Source of the DNA: an uncultured Alloprevotella sp.
GTDB taxonomy: Bacteria; Bacteroidota; Bacteroidia; Bacteroidales; Bacteroidaceae
NCBI GenBank assembly: GCA_944322325.1
Contig: CALUOQ010000015.1
Span: forward strand, 1 to 57,855
DNA length: 57,855 nt
Direction of reading: 5' to 3'
Positions 22,638-30,854 of the stretch are shown piece after piece. The notes below the pieces were generated by a model. The model worked only from the letters and a program-made list of their open reading frames with translations. It had not been told where the DNA came from and ran no database searches. Both the position numbers and the translations under genes were made by a program. How positions within the stretch are numbered: the stretch's first letter is position 1; every line of letters begins with the position of its first letter.

Positions 22638-23591
22638 TTACAAAGGCTTGCGCAAATAAATCATATCGACGAGCCGGTGACCGCCGTCGTAGACCGGATG
22701 GTCGTAATGGTCAAGGAAAAAACGGGGAACGCGGTGACTGACCTTGTAACCGCACCGTTCGTAAAACGGCAAGGTGAGCGGACTTTCGCCCGTGCCCACC
22801 TGCATCATGCGGGCATAGCCCCGGCAGCACGCTTCGGCGAAGCGAAGCAAACACCGTCCGTAGCCGCGACGCTGAAAGACAGGACGGACGGCCAGATTCT
22901 TTACCTCACATACCCCTTCCGCTTCGTCCGTCACGACACAGACACCGACGGACTCGCCGCCCGTCGTGAGCAGGTACATGCGGCCGCGCTCCAGGTAGGC
23001 GTCGATGGCCGATTCCTGCTCGTCACCCAGCAACAGCAGGTCGAGAAAGCGTTTTCGTTCCTTCCATACCGGCCGTATTTCCGTCTGCGGTACGCCGACT
23101 GTCGGCAAAGGCCGGCTTACGCAGAAATTGACCAGCACCTGACCATCGAGCACGACGTCCTGCTTCCGACGCACGCTATACCCGCACGATTCGAACAGTG
23201 CCCTGGCCGTCAGGCTCGCCTCGGCCGTCATTTCCCGGGCACCGCCGGCCACAGCTATCCGCTCCGCCGCCGCGAGCATCTGCCGCCCCAGCCCTTGCCC
23301 GCCATAACGCGGATGTACAAAAAGACTGTGCACGTAACCCTGCGAACTGACCGAAAAGAAACCGGCTGCCTCGCCCGTATCCACCGTCTCGGCGAGAAAG
23401 AAAAACAAATTGCCCGTCAACAACTCGCTCCACCGCTCCGGCGTCATGCGCCGCACCCAAGCGTCGAGCTGGGCCGGCGTATAGTGATTTCGCGAACCGT
23501 ACTTCACACTGGCACGGAAGAGGACGTCGAGCCGTTGCCAGTCATCGGGCGACACCGGTGTAAAGCGAAAACGAAAAGTAGCTACATACAT
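22638..23591 (-). CDS. Protein with two GNAT acetyltransferase domains
   Basis: 317 residues with two GNAT domains. The first (about 5-150) has the acetyl-CoA motif RYGGQGLGRQML and a C-terminal ARALFESCGYSV. The second (about 165-317) has FQRRGYGRCLLRF and LPFYERCGY. Either or both may be active; the acceptor (small molecule, protein or tRNA) is unknown. It is a separate unit, with palindromic repeat copy 2 just past its 3' end and the PagL-like gene 43 bases upstream, possibly transcribed with it. Confidence 0.85.
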   Translation of the reverse strand: MYVATFRFRFTPVSPDDWQRLDVLFRASVKYGSRNHYTPAQLDAWVRRMTPERWSELLTGNLFFFLAETVDTGEAAGFFSVSSQGYVHSLFVHPRYGGQGLGRQMLAAAERIAVAGGAREMTAEASLTARALFESCGYSVRRKQDVVLDGQVLVNFCVSRPLPTVGVPQTEIRPVWKERKRFLDLLLLGDEQESAIDAYLERGRMYLLTTGGESVGVCVVTDEAEGVCEVKNLAVRPVFQRRGYGRCLLRFAEACCRGYARMMQVGTGESPLTLPFYERCGYKVSHRVPRFFLDHYDHPVYDGGHRLVDMIYLRKPL

Positions 23592-23634
23592 AAAAACGGA
23601 CAGACTGACGCGACGGATAATTTCTCCGCCGCTT

Positions 23635-25038
23635 CTACCGAAGCAGGCGATAGAGTCGCGGTGTAAGGTCGTGGAAACGGTAACCCAGGCCCAACATCAG
23701 ATAATTGGGCTCATGGAAATTGCGGAGGTTATACCCCACATGCAGGAAGGCGCTGTGCGTCAGGTCCACCTTCAGCGCCAGAATCTGGTAGAAGTTACGC
23801 ATGTCGCCGCCGCCCGACAGTACGTGATAGCCGACACCGGCGCTGAGCGTGAGCCACGGCATCACGTACTCCACGCGCCCCGACAGTCCGAGCGCCAGCT
23901 GATAGCGCAGCGCCACGTCGGGCATGAGGACCAGCTTATCGGCAGACTCGTCGACCCAGACGCGATTTCCGCTGGCGTCATATACGGCGTCGAGCGCCGC
24001 GCCCAGGCGAAAACGGTAGTCCAAGTTGTACATGGGCGCAAAGCTGACGCCGGCCACGGCATACTTGGCGTCGATGACTACCTTTTCGCCGGCCCGGGCG
24101 TAACCGCGTTGGCGCCACGAGCCGAAAGCCACAAGGTCGTAGCTCCAATGACGGGGGAACTCGGGAATCGCCACGCCGTCCGTCACGCGCCGGAAAGGGT
24201 CGGCCTCGCGCCGAAAGGTATAGGCGAGGCCCACGCGGAGACCGAGCGTGTTGAGCCCCGCATTGGGAATCGTCGTGCTCCCGTTCGAAAAATGGGCGAA
24301 CGTAGCGCCGGCCGTCAGGTCGAACTGCGGCGAGAAAGCCCAGCGCAGCATCAGGTTGGCATCGAGGTAGGCGTTGAAAGGCGAACCGAGGGAGCGGTTG
24401 TACGGATTGCTGTCCACGTCGAAAGGATGCCAGCCGAAGCTGAAACCGAAGTTCCAGCGATAATCGAGCGACAGCCGGGGCGTAAAAGCGAACAGCCGGG
24501 CACCTTGGTACAGGTACACCGCCCACGCCGCGCCAAGCTCCCGGCGGTTATCGAAAGCGTAGTGACCGACGCCCACACCCTGGTAGGCAGACCCATAAAC
24601 CCTGCCGCTGACAGTGGCGGGGTGGAGTTGAATGCCATAATCGACGTGAGCGGCACCCGCCGCGCGCACCGCCTGCTGCGCCTCGTTGTATCCTTTCACA
24701 AAAACGTTGGTCGGCAACACGAAAAGGGGCTGGGCGTCGAACTCAAGGCGGTGGAGGAAACGAGTAGCAGGAATGGAATCGGAAACTTCCGTAGTGTCCG
24801 TCGGCACACGGACTGCGCGGTCAGCCGTTCTCGCCGAGACAGGATTTGGCCATACACCCAGAAATCCGACCCACAAAGCGAGGGTCAGCGGACGGACTTT
24901 TCTTATTTTTGTGAGTGCTGCGATAAGCGTGCGGATAAGGTATATAGAATCGACCGCAAATATACGTGAAAATCTGTAAAGGAACAACCGTACGGACGAA
25001 AAGACTGCCGGAAAGCCGTCACGCAGCGTTTTCCACAT
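23635..25038 (-). CDS. PagL-like (acyloxyacyl hydrolase family) outer-membrane protein
   Basis: 467 residues in the longest frame. A signal sequence (VRPLTLALWVGFLGVWPNPVSA) begins only after about 50 residues, and the body is a beta barrel with many aromatic and Gly residues. FAHFSNGSTTIPNAGLN matches the active-site segment of PagL lipid A 3-O-deacylases (His and Ser present; the residue where PagL has its acidic partner is Asn). The frame starts at 25038, but a minus-strand TATATTTG box sits inside it at 24957-24964, so the real start is likely lower. No ATG, GTG or TTG precedes the signal peptide core in frame. Lipid A remodelling is the best guess. Confidence 0.72.
   Translation of the reverse strand: MWKTLRDGFPAVFSSVRLFLYRFSRIFAVDSIYLIRTLIAALTKIRKVRPLTLALWVGFLGVWPNPVSARTADRAVRVPTDTTEVSDSIPATRFLHRLEFDAQPLFVLPTNVFVKGYNEAQQAVRAAGAAHVDYGIQLHPATVSGRVYGSAYQGVGVGHYAFDNRRELGAAWAVYLYQGARLFAFTPRLSLDYRWNFGFSFGWHPFDVDSNPYNRSLGSPFNAYLDANLMLRWAFSPQFDLTAGATFAHFSNGSTTIPNAGLNTLGLRVGLAYTFRREADPFRRVTDGVAIPEFPRHWSYDLVAFGSWRQRGYARAGEKVVIDAKYAVAGVSFAPMYNLDYRFRLGAALDAVYDASGNRVWVDESADKLVLMPDVALRYQLALGLSGRVEYVMPWLTLSAGVGYHVLSGGGDMRNFYQILALKVDLTHSAFLHVGYNLRNFHEPNYLMLGLGYRFHDLTPRLYRLLR
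24957..24964 (-). promoter_or_regulatory. -7 box inside the PagL-like long frame
   Basis: Minus strand TATATTTG, a TAnnTTTG match. If used, translation must begin below 24957, at a position without a standard start codon before the signal peptide. Confidence 0.4.
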
Positions 25039-25540
25039 CGTGGTCTGTGCCTATTATTATTAAGGCAGTTTTTTTGTTTTTTGAAAAACTGAGAAAAGTG
25101 ATGGTGATAATGATGGAATGTGGAAACAGTGGATAAGTTTTTACGGAAACTTTTGGTCATGTCAGTAGCGTTACTTTGTGCACAATTTTCGGAGCAGTTT
25201 TCCACGGCATGTCGGCGCTCGTTAATGCTGTGCACGACGGCGAAGGACGCTGTCAATGCCCTGATTTTTCCACATGCTGTGGATAATTTCAGAAGGTGCG
25301 AAAAAAGTTTTCCGGACGTTGCGGAAAACGGGTTGGAAAAGGCGGAAAACAAGCGTAGAAAAGTGAAAAAAGGGCTGGAAAAAGTGGAAAGAAAAACAGG
25401 GGCTTTGCCGTAGTTTGCCATCCGCTTTTTCCAAGGGTTTTCCCTTGCTTTTGCACGTACTTATCCACCGCTTTTCACACGTTTGGCTGACTTCGCAATC
25501 AGAAGTCTGCCGCAAGAGTTTACAGCTTCTGAAAAATTAG
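25021..25540. other. oriC: Candidate chromosomal replication origin (DnaA-box cluster)
   Basis: Gene-free apart from the possible PagL-like N-terminus. DnaA-box-like 9-mers (consensus TTATCCACA): TTTTCCACA at 25029, AGTGGATAA at 25128, TTGTGCACA (reverse) near 25176, TTTTCCACG near 25197, TTTTCCACA at 25266, perfect TGTGGATAA at 25278 and TTATCCACC at 25461. The 25266 and 25278 boxes are an inverted pair three bases apart. An A/T-rich tract (about 25051-25115) could be the unwinding element. To the left genes run mostly minus, to the right (25571-29816) plus, as expected at an origin. dnaA is not in view. Density and one perfect box are seen; function is inferred. Confidence 0.45.
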
Positions 25541-25548
25541 TACCTTTG
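25541..25548 (+). promoter_or_regulatory. -7 box of the rhomboid gene
   Basis: TACCTTTG, 22 bases upstream of the ATG at 25571. TTTA at 25519-25522 is a near -33 element, 18 bases away. Confidence 0.65.
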
Positions 25549-25570
25549 TCGCCGACTGAAAATACGGCCT

Positions 25571-26515
25571 ATGAACCAAATGCCCCCTATAACTAAGAAT
25601 TTACTGATTATCAACGTGCTGATGTATCTGGCACAACTGGTAGGCGAACGCTACGGCGTGCAGCTCGACAGTATCCTTGGACTTCACTTTATTCTCGCTG
25701 AGGATTTCCATGTCTACCAGCTCGTCACGTACATGTTTCTGCACGGCAGTTTCATGCACCTCTTCTTCAATATGTTCTCGCTCTGGATGTTCGGGCGCAT
25801 CATGGAGCAGTCGTGGAGCGCAAAGCGGTACTTGATATTTTATTTCGTATGCGGCGTAGGCGCGGGAGTGATGCAGGAGATTTTCCAGTTCTGCCAGTAC
25901 GGCATAGAGGGCCTAGCAGCATACGACGGGGTAAACCTGGGAACGCACGTCATACCGATGAGCGAATATCTCAATATGTGGACGACGATTGGCGCTTCGG
26001 GCGCTTGTTACGGCATCCTGCTGGCGTTTGGCATGACTTACCCCAACGAGCGCATCATGCTGCTCATTCCGCCCATCCCGCTCAAGGCAAAGTACTTTGT
26101 TATCGGATATGCCGTTATCGAGCTGTTTTCCGCTTTTTGGAGCAACGGTGGAAATGTGGCCCACTTTGCCCATTTGGGCGGTATGCTTTTCGGTTGGCTG
26201 CTCATCCTTTATTGGCGGCGCAATGACCGCCCGAGAGGTGGCGGATTTACCGGTTGGGAAAACTATCAGCCCCGACAATCGCGCGGGTCGCACTTCGAGG
26301 ATTTCCGTCTGCGGGTGCAGAAATGGTTCGACCGACGGGGAAAGAACAAAAATACGCGTGGATTTAAGGACCGCGGTGCCGATTACGATTACAACGCCCG
26401 CCGGAAAGCGCATGAGGAACATATCGACCGCATCCTCGACAAGGTGAAGCGCTCGGGCTACGAGAGTTTGACGCAACAGGAAAAGAAAGATCTCTTCGAC
26501 TACGGGAACAAGTAA
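25571..26515 (+). CDS. Rhomboid-family intramembrane serine protease
   Basis: 314 residues. Cleaves transmembrane substrates inside the lipid bilayer. Six hydrophobic segments in the first 215 residues. The catalytic Ser is in TIGASGACYGILL and the catalytic His in AHLGGMLFGWLL, with HLFFNMFSLW as the conserved loop. The C-terminal about 95 residues are cytosolic and highly basic or charged. First gene of the run toward nadA; its start follows the -7 box directly. Confidence 0.93.
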   Translation: MNQMPPITKNLLIINVLMYLAQLVGERYGVQLDSILGLHFILAEDFHVYQLVTYMFLHGSFMHLFFNMFSLWMFGRIMEQSWSAKRYLIFYFVCGVGAGVMQEIFQFCQYGIEGLAAYDGVNLGTHVIPMSEYLNMWTTIGASGACYGILLAFGMTYPNERIMLLIPPIPLKAKYFVIGYAVIELFSAFWSNGGNVAHFAHLGGMLFGWLLILYWRRNDRPRGGGFTGWENYQPRQSRGSHFEDFRLRVQKWFDRRGKNKNTRGFKDRGADYDYNARRKAHEEHIDRILDKVKRSGYESLTQQEKKDLFDYGNK

Positions 26516-26555
26516 GAAAAAAGCACCGGCCTCGCGACGGAAAGCTACCCGTCGC

Positions 26556-27638
26556 GTGACGTCCCTGTTCGTCCGGATTCTGGTAGGCGCACAGTGGGCG
26601 TCCGTACTTGGATTGTGGCTCTCGGTAGCGTCGCAGTATGTTTCTCCGGTCACGTTCCGCTATATGTCGGTCATGGGACTGGCGTTTCCGGTGTTGTTTG
26701 TCGGTACGGCTTTTCTGCTGGTGACGGCTCTGCTTTTCGCACGGCGTACGGCTTGGATAGCCGGCATCGGACTGCTGACGTGCGTGATGAGCGTAAGGCG
26801 GTATTTTCCGGTCAACTTTCCGTCGCCTCCTCCCAAGCAGAGCCTGAAAATTCTGACTTATAACACCATGCAGTTCGGCGCCGGCGAGCACGACGAGCGC
26901 GATCGCAACAGTGTGGCGGTCTACATGGCAAATTCCGGAGCCGACATCATTTGTTTCCAAGAGGGCCACGCATCGTGGCAAGAGTGGAAAAAATTCATCA
27001 CGCCCGTCGTGGCGCGTCATTACCCCTATCGAGACACGGTCGACATCAGTTCCGGCAACAATTTGGGCTGCTTCTCGAAATATCCCATCGTCGGTCGGGA
27101 AATCATTTACACCGTAGGACTGAACAGCTCGGTGGCTTTCAAGGTAGAGTTGAAGCAGGGCGACACGCTACTCGTCGTCAACAACCATTTTGCGTCGAAC
27201 AAGTTGGACGCTAAGGACCGTTCGGTGTATCAGCAACTGGTCAAGGATCCCGAGAATGCACCGGTAAAAACGGGAATCCGCCAACTCGTAGCGAAAGTAA
27301 CGGCGGGTGCGTACGCAAGGGCTTTGCAGGCCGATTCGGTGGCGCGTTATGTAGCTGTCCATCGTAACAACTATTCCGTCGTTGTCTGCGGTGACTTCAA
27401 CGACACGCCCATCTCGTACAGCCGGCACCGGATGGCGGAGGGACTGACCGACGCGTACGAAGCGACGGGACAAGGTGTAGGCCGATCGTTTAACCGCGAT
27501 GCGATTTACGTACGCATTGATAACATGATGTGTTCGCCCGACCTGAGACCCTACGGGGCACGTGTGGACAACAGTATCACCGCGTCAGATCACTATCCGC
27601 TCTATGCACATTTCCAACGTAAGGAAAAGAAAAATTGA
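26556..27638 (+). CDS. Endonuclease/exonuclease/phosphatase-family membrane protein
   Basis: 360 residues from a GTG at 26556. Three membrane segments (about 5-85) precede an EEP domain with ILTYNTMQFG, DIICFQEGH (catalytic Glu), GDFNDTP (Asp-Asn pair) and ITASDHYPLYAHF (catalytic Asp-His). EEP proteins cut phosphodiester bonds in nucleic acids or phospholipids; the membrane anchor suggests periplasmic or lipid substrates. Frame analysis shows a basic K/R-rich stretch in frame upstream to 26472 with no ATG, so the real start may be non-canonical or the GTG. Overlap with the rhomboid end is possible. Confidence 0.85.
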   Translation: MTSLFVRILVGAQWASVLGLWLSVASQYVSPVTFRYMSVMGLAFPVLFVGTAFLLVTALLFARRTAWIAGIGLLTCVMSVRRYFPVNFPSPPPKQSLKILTYNTMQFGAGEHDERDRNSVAVYMANSGADIICFQEGHASWQEWKKFITPVVARHYPYRDTVDISSGNNLGCFSKYPIVGREIIYTVGLNSSVAFKVELKQGDTLLVVNNHFASNKLDAKDRSVYQQLVKDPENAPVKTGIRQLVAKVTAGAYARALQADSVARYVAVHRNNYSVVVCGDFNDTPISYSRHRMAEGLTDAYEATGQGVGRSFNRDAIYVRIDNMMCSPDLRPYGARVDNSITASDHYPLYAHFQRKEKKN

Positions 27639-27660
27639 AGTAAATCTAAGTATAATAACC

Positions 27661-28863
27661 ATGCTCACGCTAAATACTATCTACAAGGCAACCACGGTAC
27701 TCACCGATGTCGTCCGGCGCACCACTTTGATTCATACGGACAAGATAAACCCGCTTTGCGACATTTACCTGAAGCCCGAAAATCTTCAGGTGACCGGTTC
27801 GTTCAAGGTAAGGGGCGCAGGTTTTAAGATTTCGCAGCTGACAACAGAAGAAAAGCAACGCGGCGTCATCGCCTGTTCCGCCGGAAACCACGCACAGGGC
27901 GTGGCGCTGGCTGCCCGGCGCTATGGCATTCCGGCTTTGATTTGTATGCCGGCCGGTGCTCCTATCAGCAAGGTCGAAGCCACCCGCGAGATGGGGGCTG
28001 AAATCTGTCTGGTAGACGGCGTGTACGACGACGCTTACCGCCGGGCACTCGAAATCAACGAGGAGCGCGGCATGACGTTCATACATCCGTTTGACGACGA
28101 GTTAGTCATCGCCGGACAGGGCTCCGTGGGTATGGAAATTCTGAATGACCTGCCCAACGTGGACGTAGTCATCGTACCAATCGGAGGTGGCGGACTGGCC
28201 GCAGGCATAGCGTTTGCCATCAAGAATCTGAAACCTGAAGTTCACATCGTAGGTGTGCAGGCACAAGGCGCTGCCAGTATGGTGCAGAGTATAGACCATA
28301 ATCAGATTGAGTGCCTGCCGTCCGTACTGACCATTGCCGACGGCATTGCAGTCAAGGAACCGGGCAAAAACACCTTTGCCCTCTGTCAGCAGTACGTCGA
28401 TGAAATCGTAACGGTCAGTGAGGACGAGATTTGCGCCGCTATTCTTGCGCTTATCGAGCACCATAAGTTGATAGCCGAGGGTGCCGGTGCGGTCAGCGTA
28501 GCCGCAGCGATGTTCAACAAGGTCGACGTGGCCGGAAAACACGTGTGCTGCGTGGTGAGTGGCGGCAATATCGACGTGACAATTCTAAGCCGGGTCATCA
28601 ACCGTGGTTTGCTGAAAGGCGGACGTACCACCGAGATGCTCATCGAAATGCCCGACCGTCCGGGTTCGTTGCTCGGACTTTGTAACGTGATTGTCCGTTT
28701 TGGTGCCAATATCATCTCCGTTCACCATGAACGCAACGGCGAGAGTCCCGACGTGAACTCCTGCAACCTGCGCATCGTGCTCGAGACGCGCAACACCGAT
28801 CACATTGCGGAAATCCATCGCGGCATCGAACAAGCCGGTTACTACATCATACAGGAAAAATAG
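27661..28863 (+). CDS. ilvA: Threonine ammonia-lyase (biosynthetic type, with ACT domain)
   Basis: 400 residues. Deaminates threonine to 2-oxobutyrate, the first step to isoleucine. The PLP-binding Lys49 is in TGSFKVRGA. The serine-binding loop is SAGNHAQG and the phosphate-binding loop GGGGLAAGI. The C-terminal ACT domain (about 325-400, LIEMPDRPGSLLGL) would bind a regulatory amino acid. This is the one-ACT-domain architecture also seen in catabolic and Bacteroidetes enzymes, so the biosynthetic role is likely but not certain. The ATG at 27661 is chosen over 27562, 22 bases after the EEP stop. Confidence 0.9.
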   Translation: MLTLNTIYKATTVLTDVVRRTTLIHTDKINPLCDIYLKPENLQVTGSFKVRGAGFKISQLTTEEKQRGVIACSAGNHAQGVALAARRYGIPALICMPAGAPISKVEATREMGAEICLVDGVYDDAYRRALEINEERGMTFIHPFDDELVIAGQGSVGMEILNDLPNVDVVIVPIGGGGLAAGIAFAIKNLKPEVHIVGVQAQGAASMVQSIDHNQIECLPSVLTIADGIAVKEPGKNTFALCQQYVDEIVTVSEDEICAAILALIEHHKLIAEGAGAVSVAAAMFNKVDVAGKHVCCVVSGGNIDVTILSRVINRGLLKGGRTTEMLIEMPDRPGSLLGLCNVIVRFGANIISVHHERNGESPDVNSCNLRIVLETRNTDHIAEIHRGIEQAGYYIIQEK

Positions 28864-28871
28864 CCCTCACA

Positions 28872-29816
28872 ATGAATCAGACACAGTCAAAGGAAACACT
28901 GAAGCAGGCCATTCGTGAACTGGCCAAAGCGAAAAATGCGGTTCTCTTAGCCCATTATTATACGGAAGGTGACGTACAGGATATTGCCGACTTCGTAGGC
29001 GATTCATTGGCACTGGCCCAAAAGGCAGCCGCTACGACAGCCGACATTATCGTAATGTGTGGCGTACATTTCATGGGCGAGACGTGCAAAATTCTCTGTC
29101 CCGGGAAGACAGTTCTCGTTCCTGACGCCGAGGCTACCTGCTCGTTGGCCGAGAGTTGCCCTGCCGACCGGTTTGCCGACTTTGTCAAGGCACATCCGGA
29201 CTATACGGTGATTTCGTATGTCAACACTTCGGCGGCCGTAAAGGCTGTGACGGACGTCGTGGTCACTTCGGGCAATGCGCGACAGATAGTAGAAAGTTTT
29301 CCAAAGAATGAAAAAATCATCTTCGGTCCCGACCGTAATCTCGGCTCGTACATCAATGCTATTACAAGCCGGCAGATGATGCTGTGGGACGGAGCGTGCC
29401 ACGTGCATGAACGCTTCTCCGTAGAAAAAATCTTAGCGCTGAAGCAGCAATATCCCGACGCCAAGGTTTTGGTTCATCCCGAATGCAAGGGCGCAGTAGT
29501 GAAGCTGGCCGACGTAGTCGGCTCGACGGCCGCCTTGTTGAAGTTCGCGGCAGAAAGCCCGGCGCAGACGTTTCTCGTAGTGACCGAGAGCGGCATCCTG
29601 CACGAAATGCGGAAAAAATGTCCGACCAAGCAATTTATTCCCGTTCCGCCGGATGATGCCGGCTGTGCCTGCAACGAGTGCAGCTATATGCGCCTTAATA
29701 CGCTCGAAAAGGTATACGCCTGTCTGCGCGACGGACGGCCGGAAATCCAAGTGCCCGCTGACATTGCTGAAAAAGCGATTAAACCCATTCAGCGGATGCT
29801 TGAGATGAGCAAGTAG
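28872..29816 (+). CDS. nadA: Quinolinate synthase
   Basis: 314 residues. Condenses iminoaspartate with dihydroxyacetone phosphate to quinolinate for NAD. The [4Fe-4S] ligands sit in MCGVHFMGETCKILCP, HPECKGAV and AGCACNECSYM. Typical length. Nine bases follow ilvA, so it is co-transcribed, and a strong terminator follows. Its partner nadB is at 48274-49863, far away in this window; nadC is not seen. Confidence 0.95.
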   Translation: MNQTQSKETLKQAIRELAKAKNAVLLAHYYTEGDVQDIADFVGDSLALAQKAAATTADIIVMCGVHFMGETCKILCPGKTVLVPDAEATCSLAESCPADRFADFVKAHPDYTVISYVNTSAAVKAVTDVVVTSGNARQIVESFPKNEKIIFGPDRNLGSYINAITSRQMMLWDGACHVHERFSVEKILALKQQYPDAKVLVHPECKGAVVKLADVVGSTAALLKFAAESPAQTFLVVTESGILHEMRKKCPTKQFIPVPPDDAGCACNECSYMRLNTLEKVYACLRDGRPEIQVPADIAEKAIKPIQRMLEMSK

Positions 29817-29859
29817 CCTTTTCTGAAAGGCTGAGGCCGGTTTTCAGAAAAGCAAAGAC

Positions 29860-29918
29860 AACTACGGGTCGGTAAAACAATAGCGATGCTTAAAAGTTTT
29901 ACCGACCCGTAGTTTTTT
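29860..29918 (+). terminator. Terminator of the rhomboid-nadA run
   Basis: Perfect 19-bp stem AACTACGGGTCGGTAAAAC (29860-29878) and its complement (29896-29914), 17-base loop, followed by TTTTTT. A smaller hairpin (29819-29851) precedes it. It also separates this run from the convergent glycosyltransferase genes. Confidence 0.93.
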
Positions 29919-29933
29919 AGGTAGTGTTCCGTA

Positions 29934-30854
29934 TTATTTTCTTCCCCATAGCCGGTGCCATTCGCGGCGTAGTCGACGAATAGCTTTGGCGCGGAAACTG
30001 TTTGTACGACGATAGTAACGGGCAATGGCGGCCCGGGCTTCCTGATTCTCTTCGATGGGCAAATGGTCTACGGACAAGCGATTAGGGAAAAGCTGGGCTG
30101 TATAAATGGCGACGTCGCCACAATGCGTACCGCTGCCGTCGAACCCCATGTTCTGTACGAGAGAACGTCCGGCACATACGGAAAGCATATCGCGCAGGAA
30201 GAGTGTGGCGTTCCAGCGTATGGCCCATGAATTGTTGCGCCCTTGGACTTGATGGCGAAGCATACGCGTGAAACCGTAGGCCCCGTCGAAATCGAAGCGG
30301 TGGGTGAGCCGACGTTCCTGAAGCTGACGGAGGAGATCAGCACCGTCGGGGTTGAAAAAACGCCAGGCACGGTCCCACGTGGCCCATCCCCACGAGCCTA
30401 TCCAACTGACGAGAAACGTAGGCGGAAGAGCGGGATCGCCGGTGAACTCGCAAGCATAGACATGGCCTACGCGTTCGTCGTCTCGGTAGACGGTGAGAGC
30501 GTCGTTCATGAATTCAAGGAAATGAGGAGCAACGACGAGGTCATCTTCCAAAACGATGACACGACCGTATTGTTCGACGCGGGTGGTGACACCGTCGATG
30601 ATGTTGGCGGCAAGGCCCCAGTTATGGTCGCGCTCAATGACGGTGACGCTTTGAAAACCGCTGATGGTACGAATGTAATCACGTACGGCGTCGACAGCAG
30701 GACGGTCAGCCTCAGAACGGGCAGCGTCGGCATAGACGTAAAGAGGGCTTTGGGCAGCGAGGGCGTTGGCACGCAGGGATTCGACGCAATGTAGCGTATG
30801 TTCGGGGCGGTTATAGACGAACAGCAGGATAGGGGCGGGAGTCAGTGTTTCCAT
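29934..30854 (-). CDS. Glycosyltransferase, GNT-I/GT2-like
   Basis: 306 residues. ILLFVYNRPEHTLHCVESL is the sugar-nucleotide-binding start, VIVLEDDLVVAPHFLEFM contains the metal-binding DD motif, and FLVSWIGSWGWATWDRAW is the acceptor loop typical of this family in Bacteroidetes polysaccharide loci. The sugar is unknown. Its start overlaps the stop of the next gene by 13 bases; it is the last gene of the minus-strand glycan operon. Confidence 0.82.
   Translation of the reverse strand: METLTPAPILLFVYNRPEHTLHCVESLRANALAAQSPLYVYADAARSEADRPAVDAVRDYIRTISGFQSVTVIERDHNWGLAANIIDGVTTRVEQYGRVIVLEDDLVVAPHFLEFMNDALTVYRDDERVGHVYACEFTGDPALPPTFLVSWIGSWGWATWDRAWRFFNPDGADLLRQLQERRLTHRFDFDGAYGFTRMLRHQVQGRNNSWAIRWNATLFLRDMLSVCAGRSLVQNMGFDGSGTHCGDVAIYTAQLFPNRLSVDHLPIEENQEARAAIARYYRRTNSFRAKAIRRLRREWHRLWGRK

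Noticed and set aside
24901-24915. Plus-strand TATTTTTG near 24904 as a promoter
   Set aside because: It lies inside the PagL-like coding sequence with no downstream plus-strand gene.
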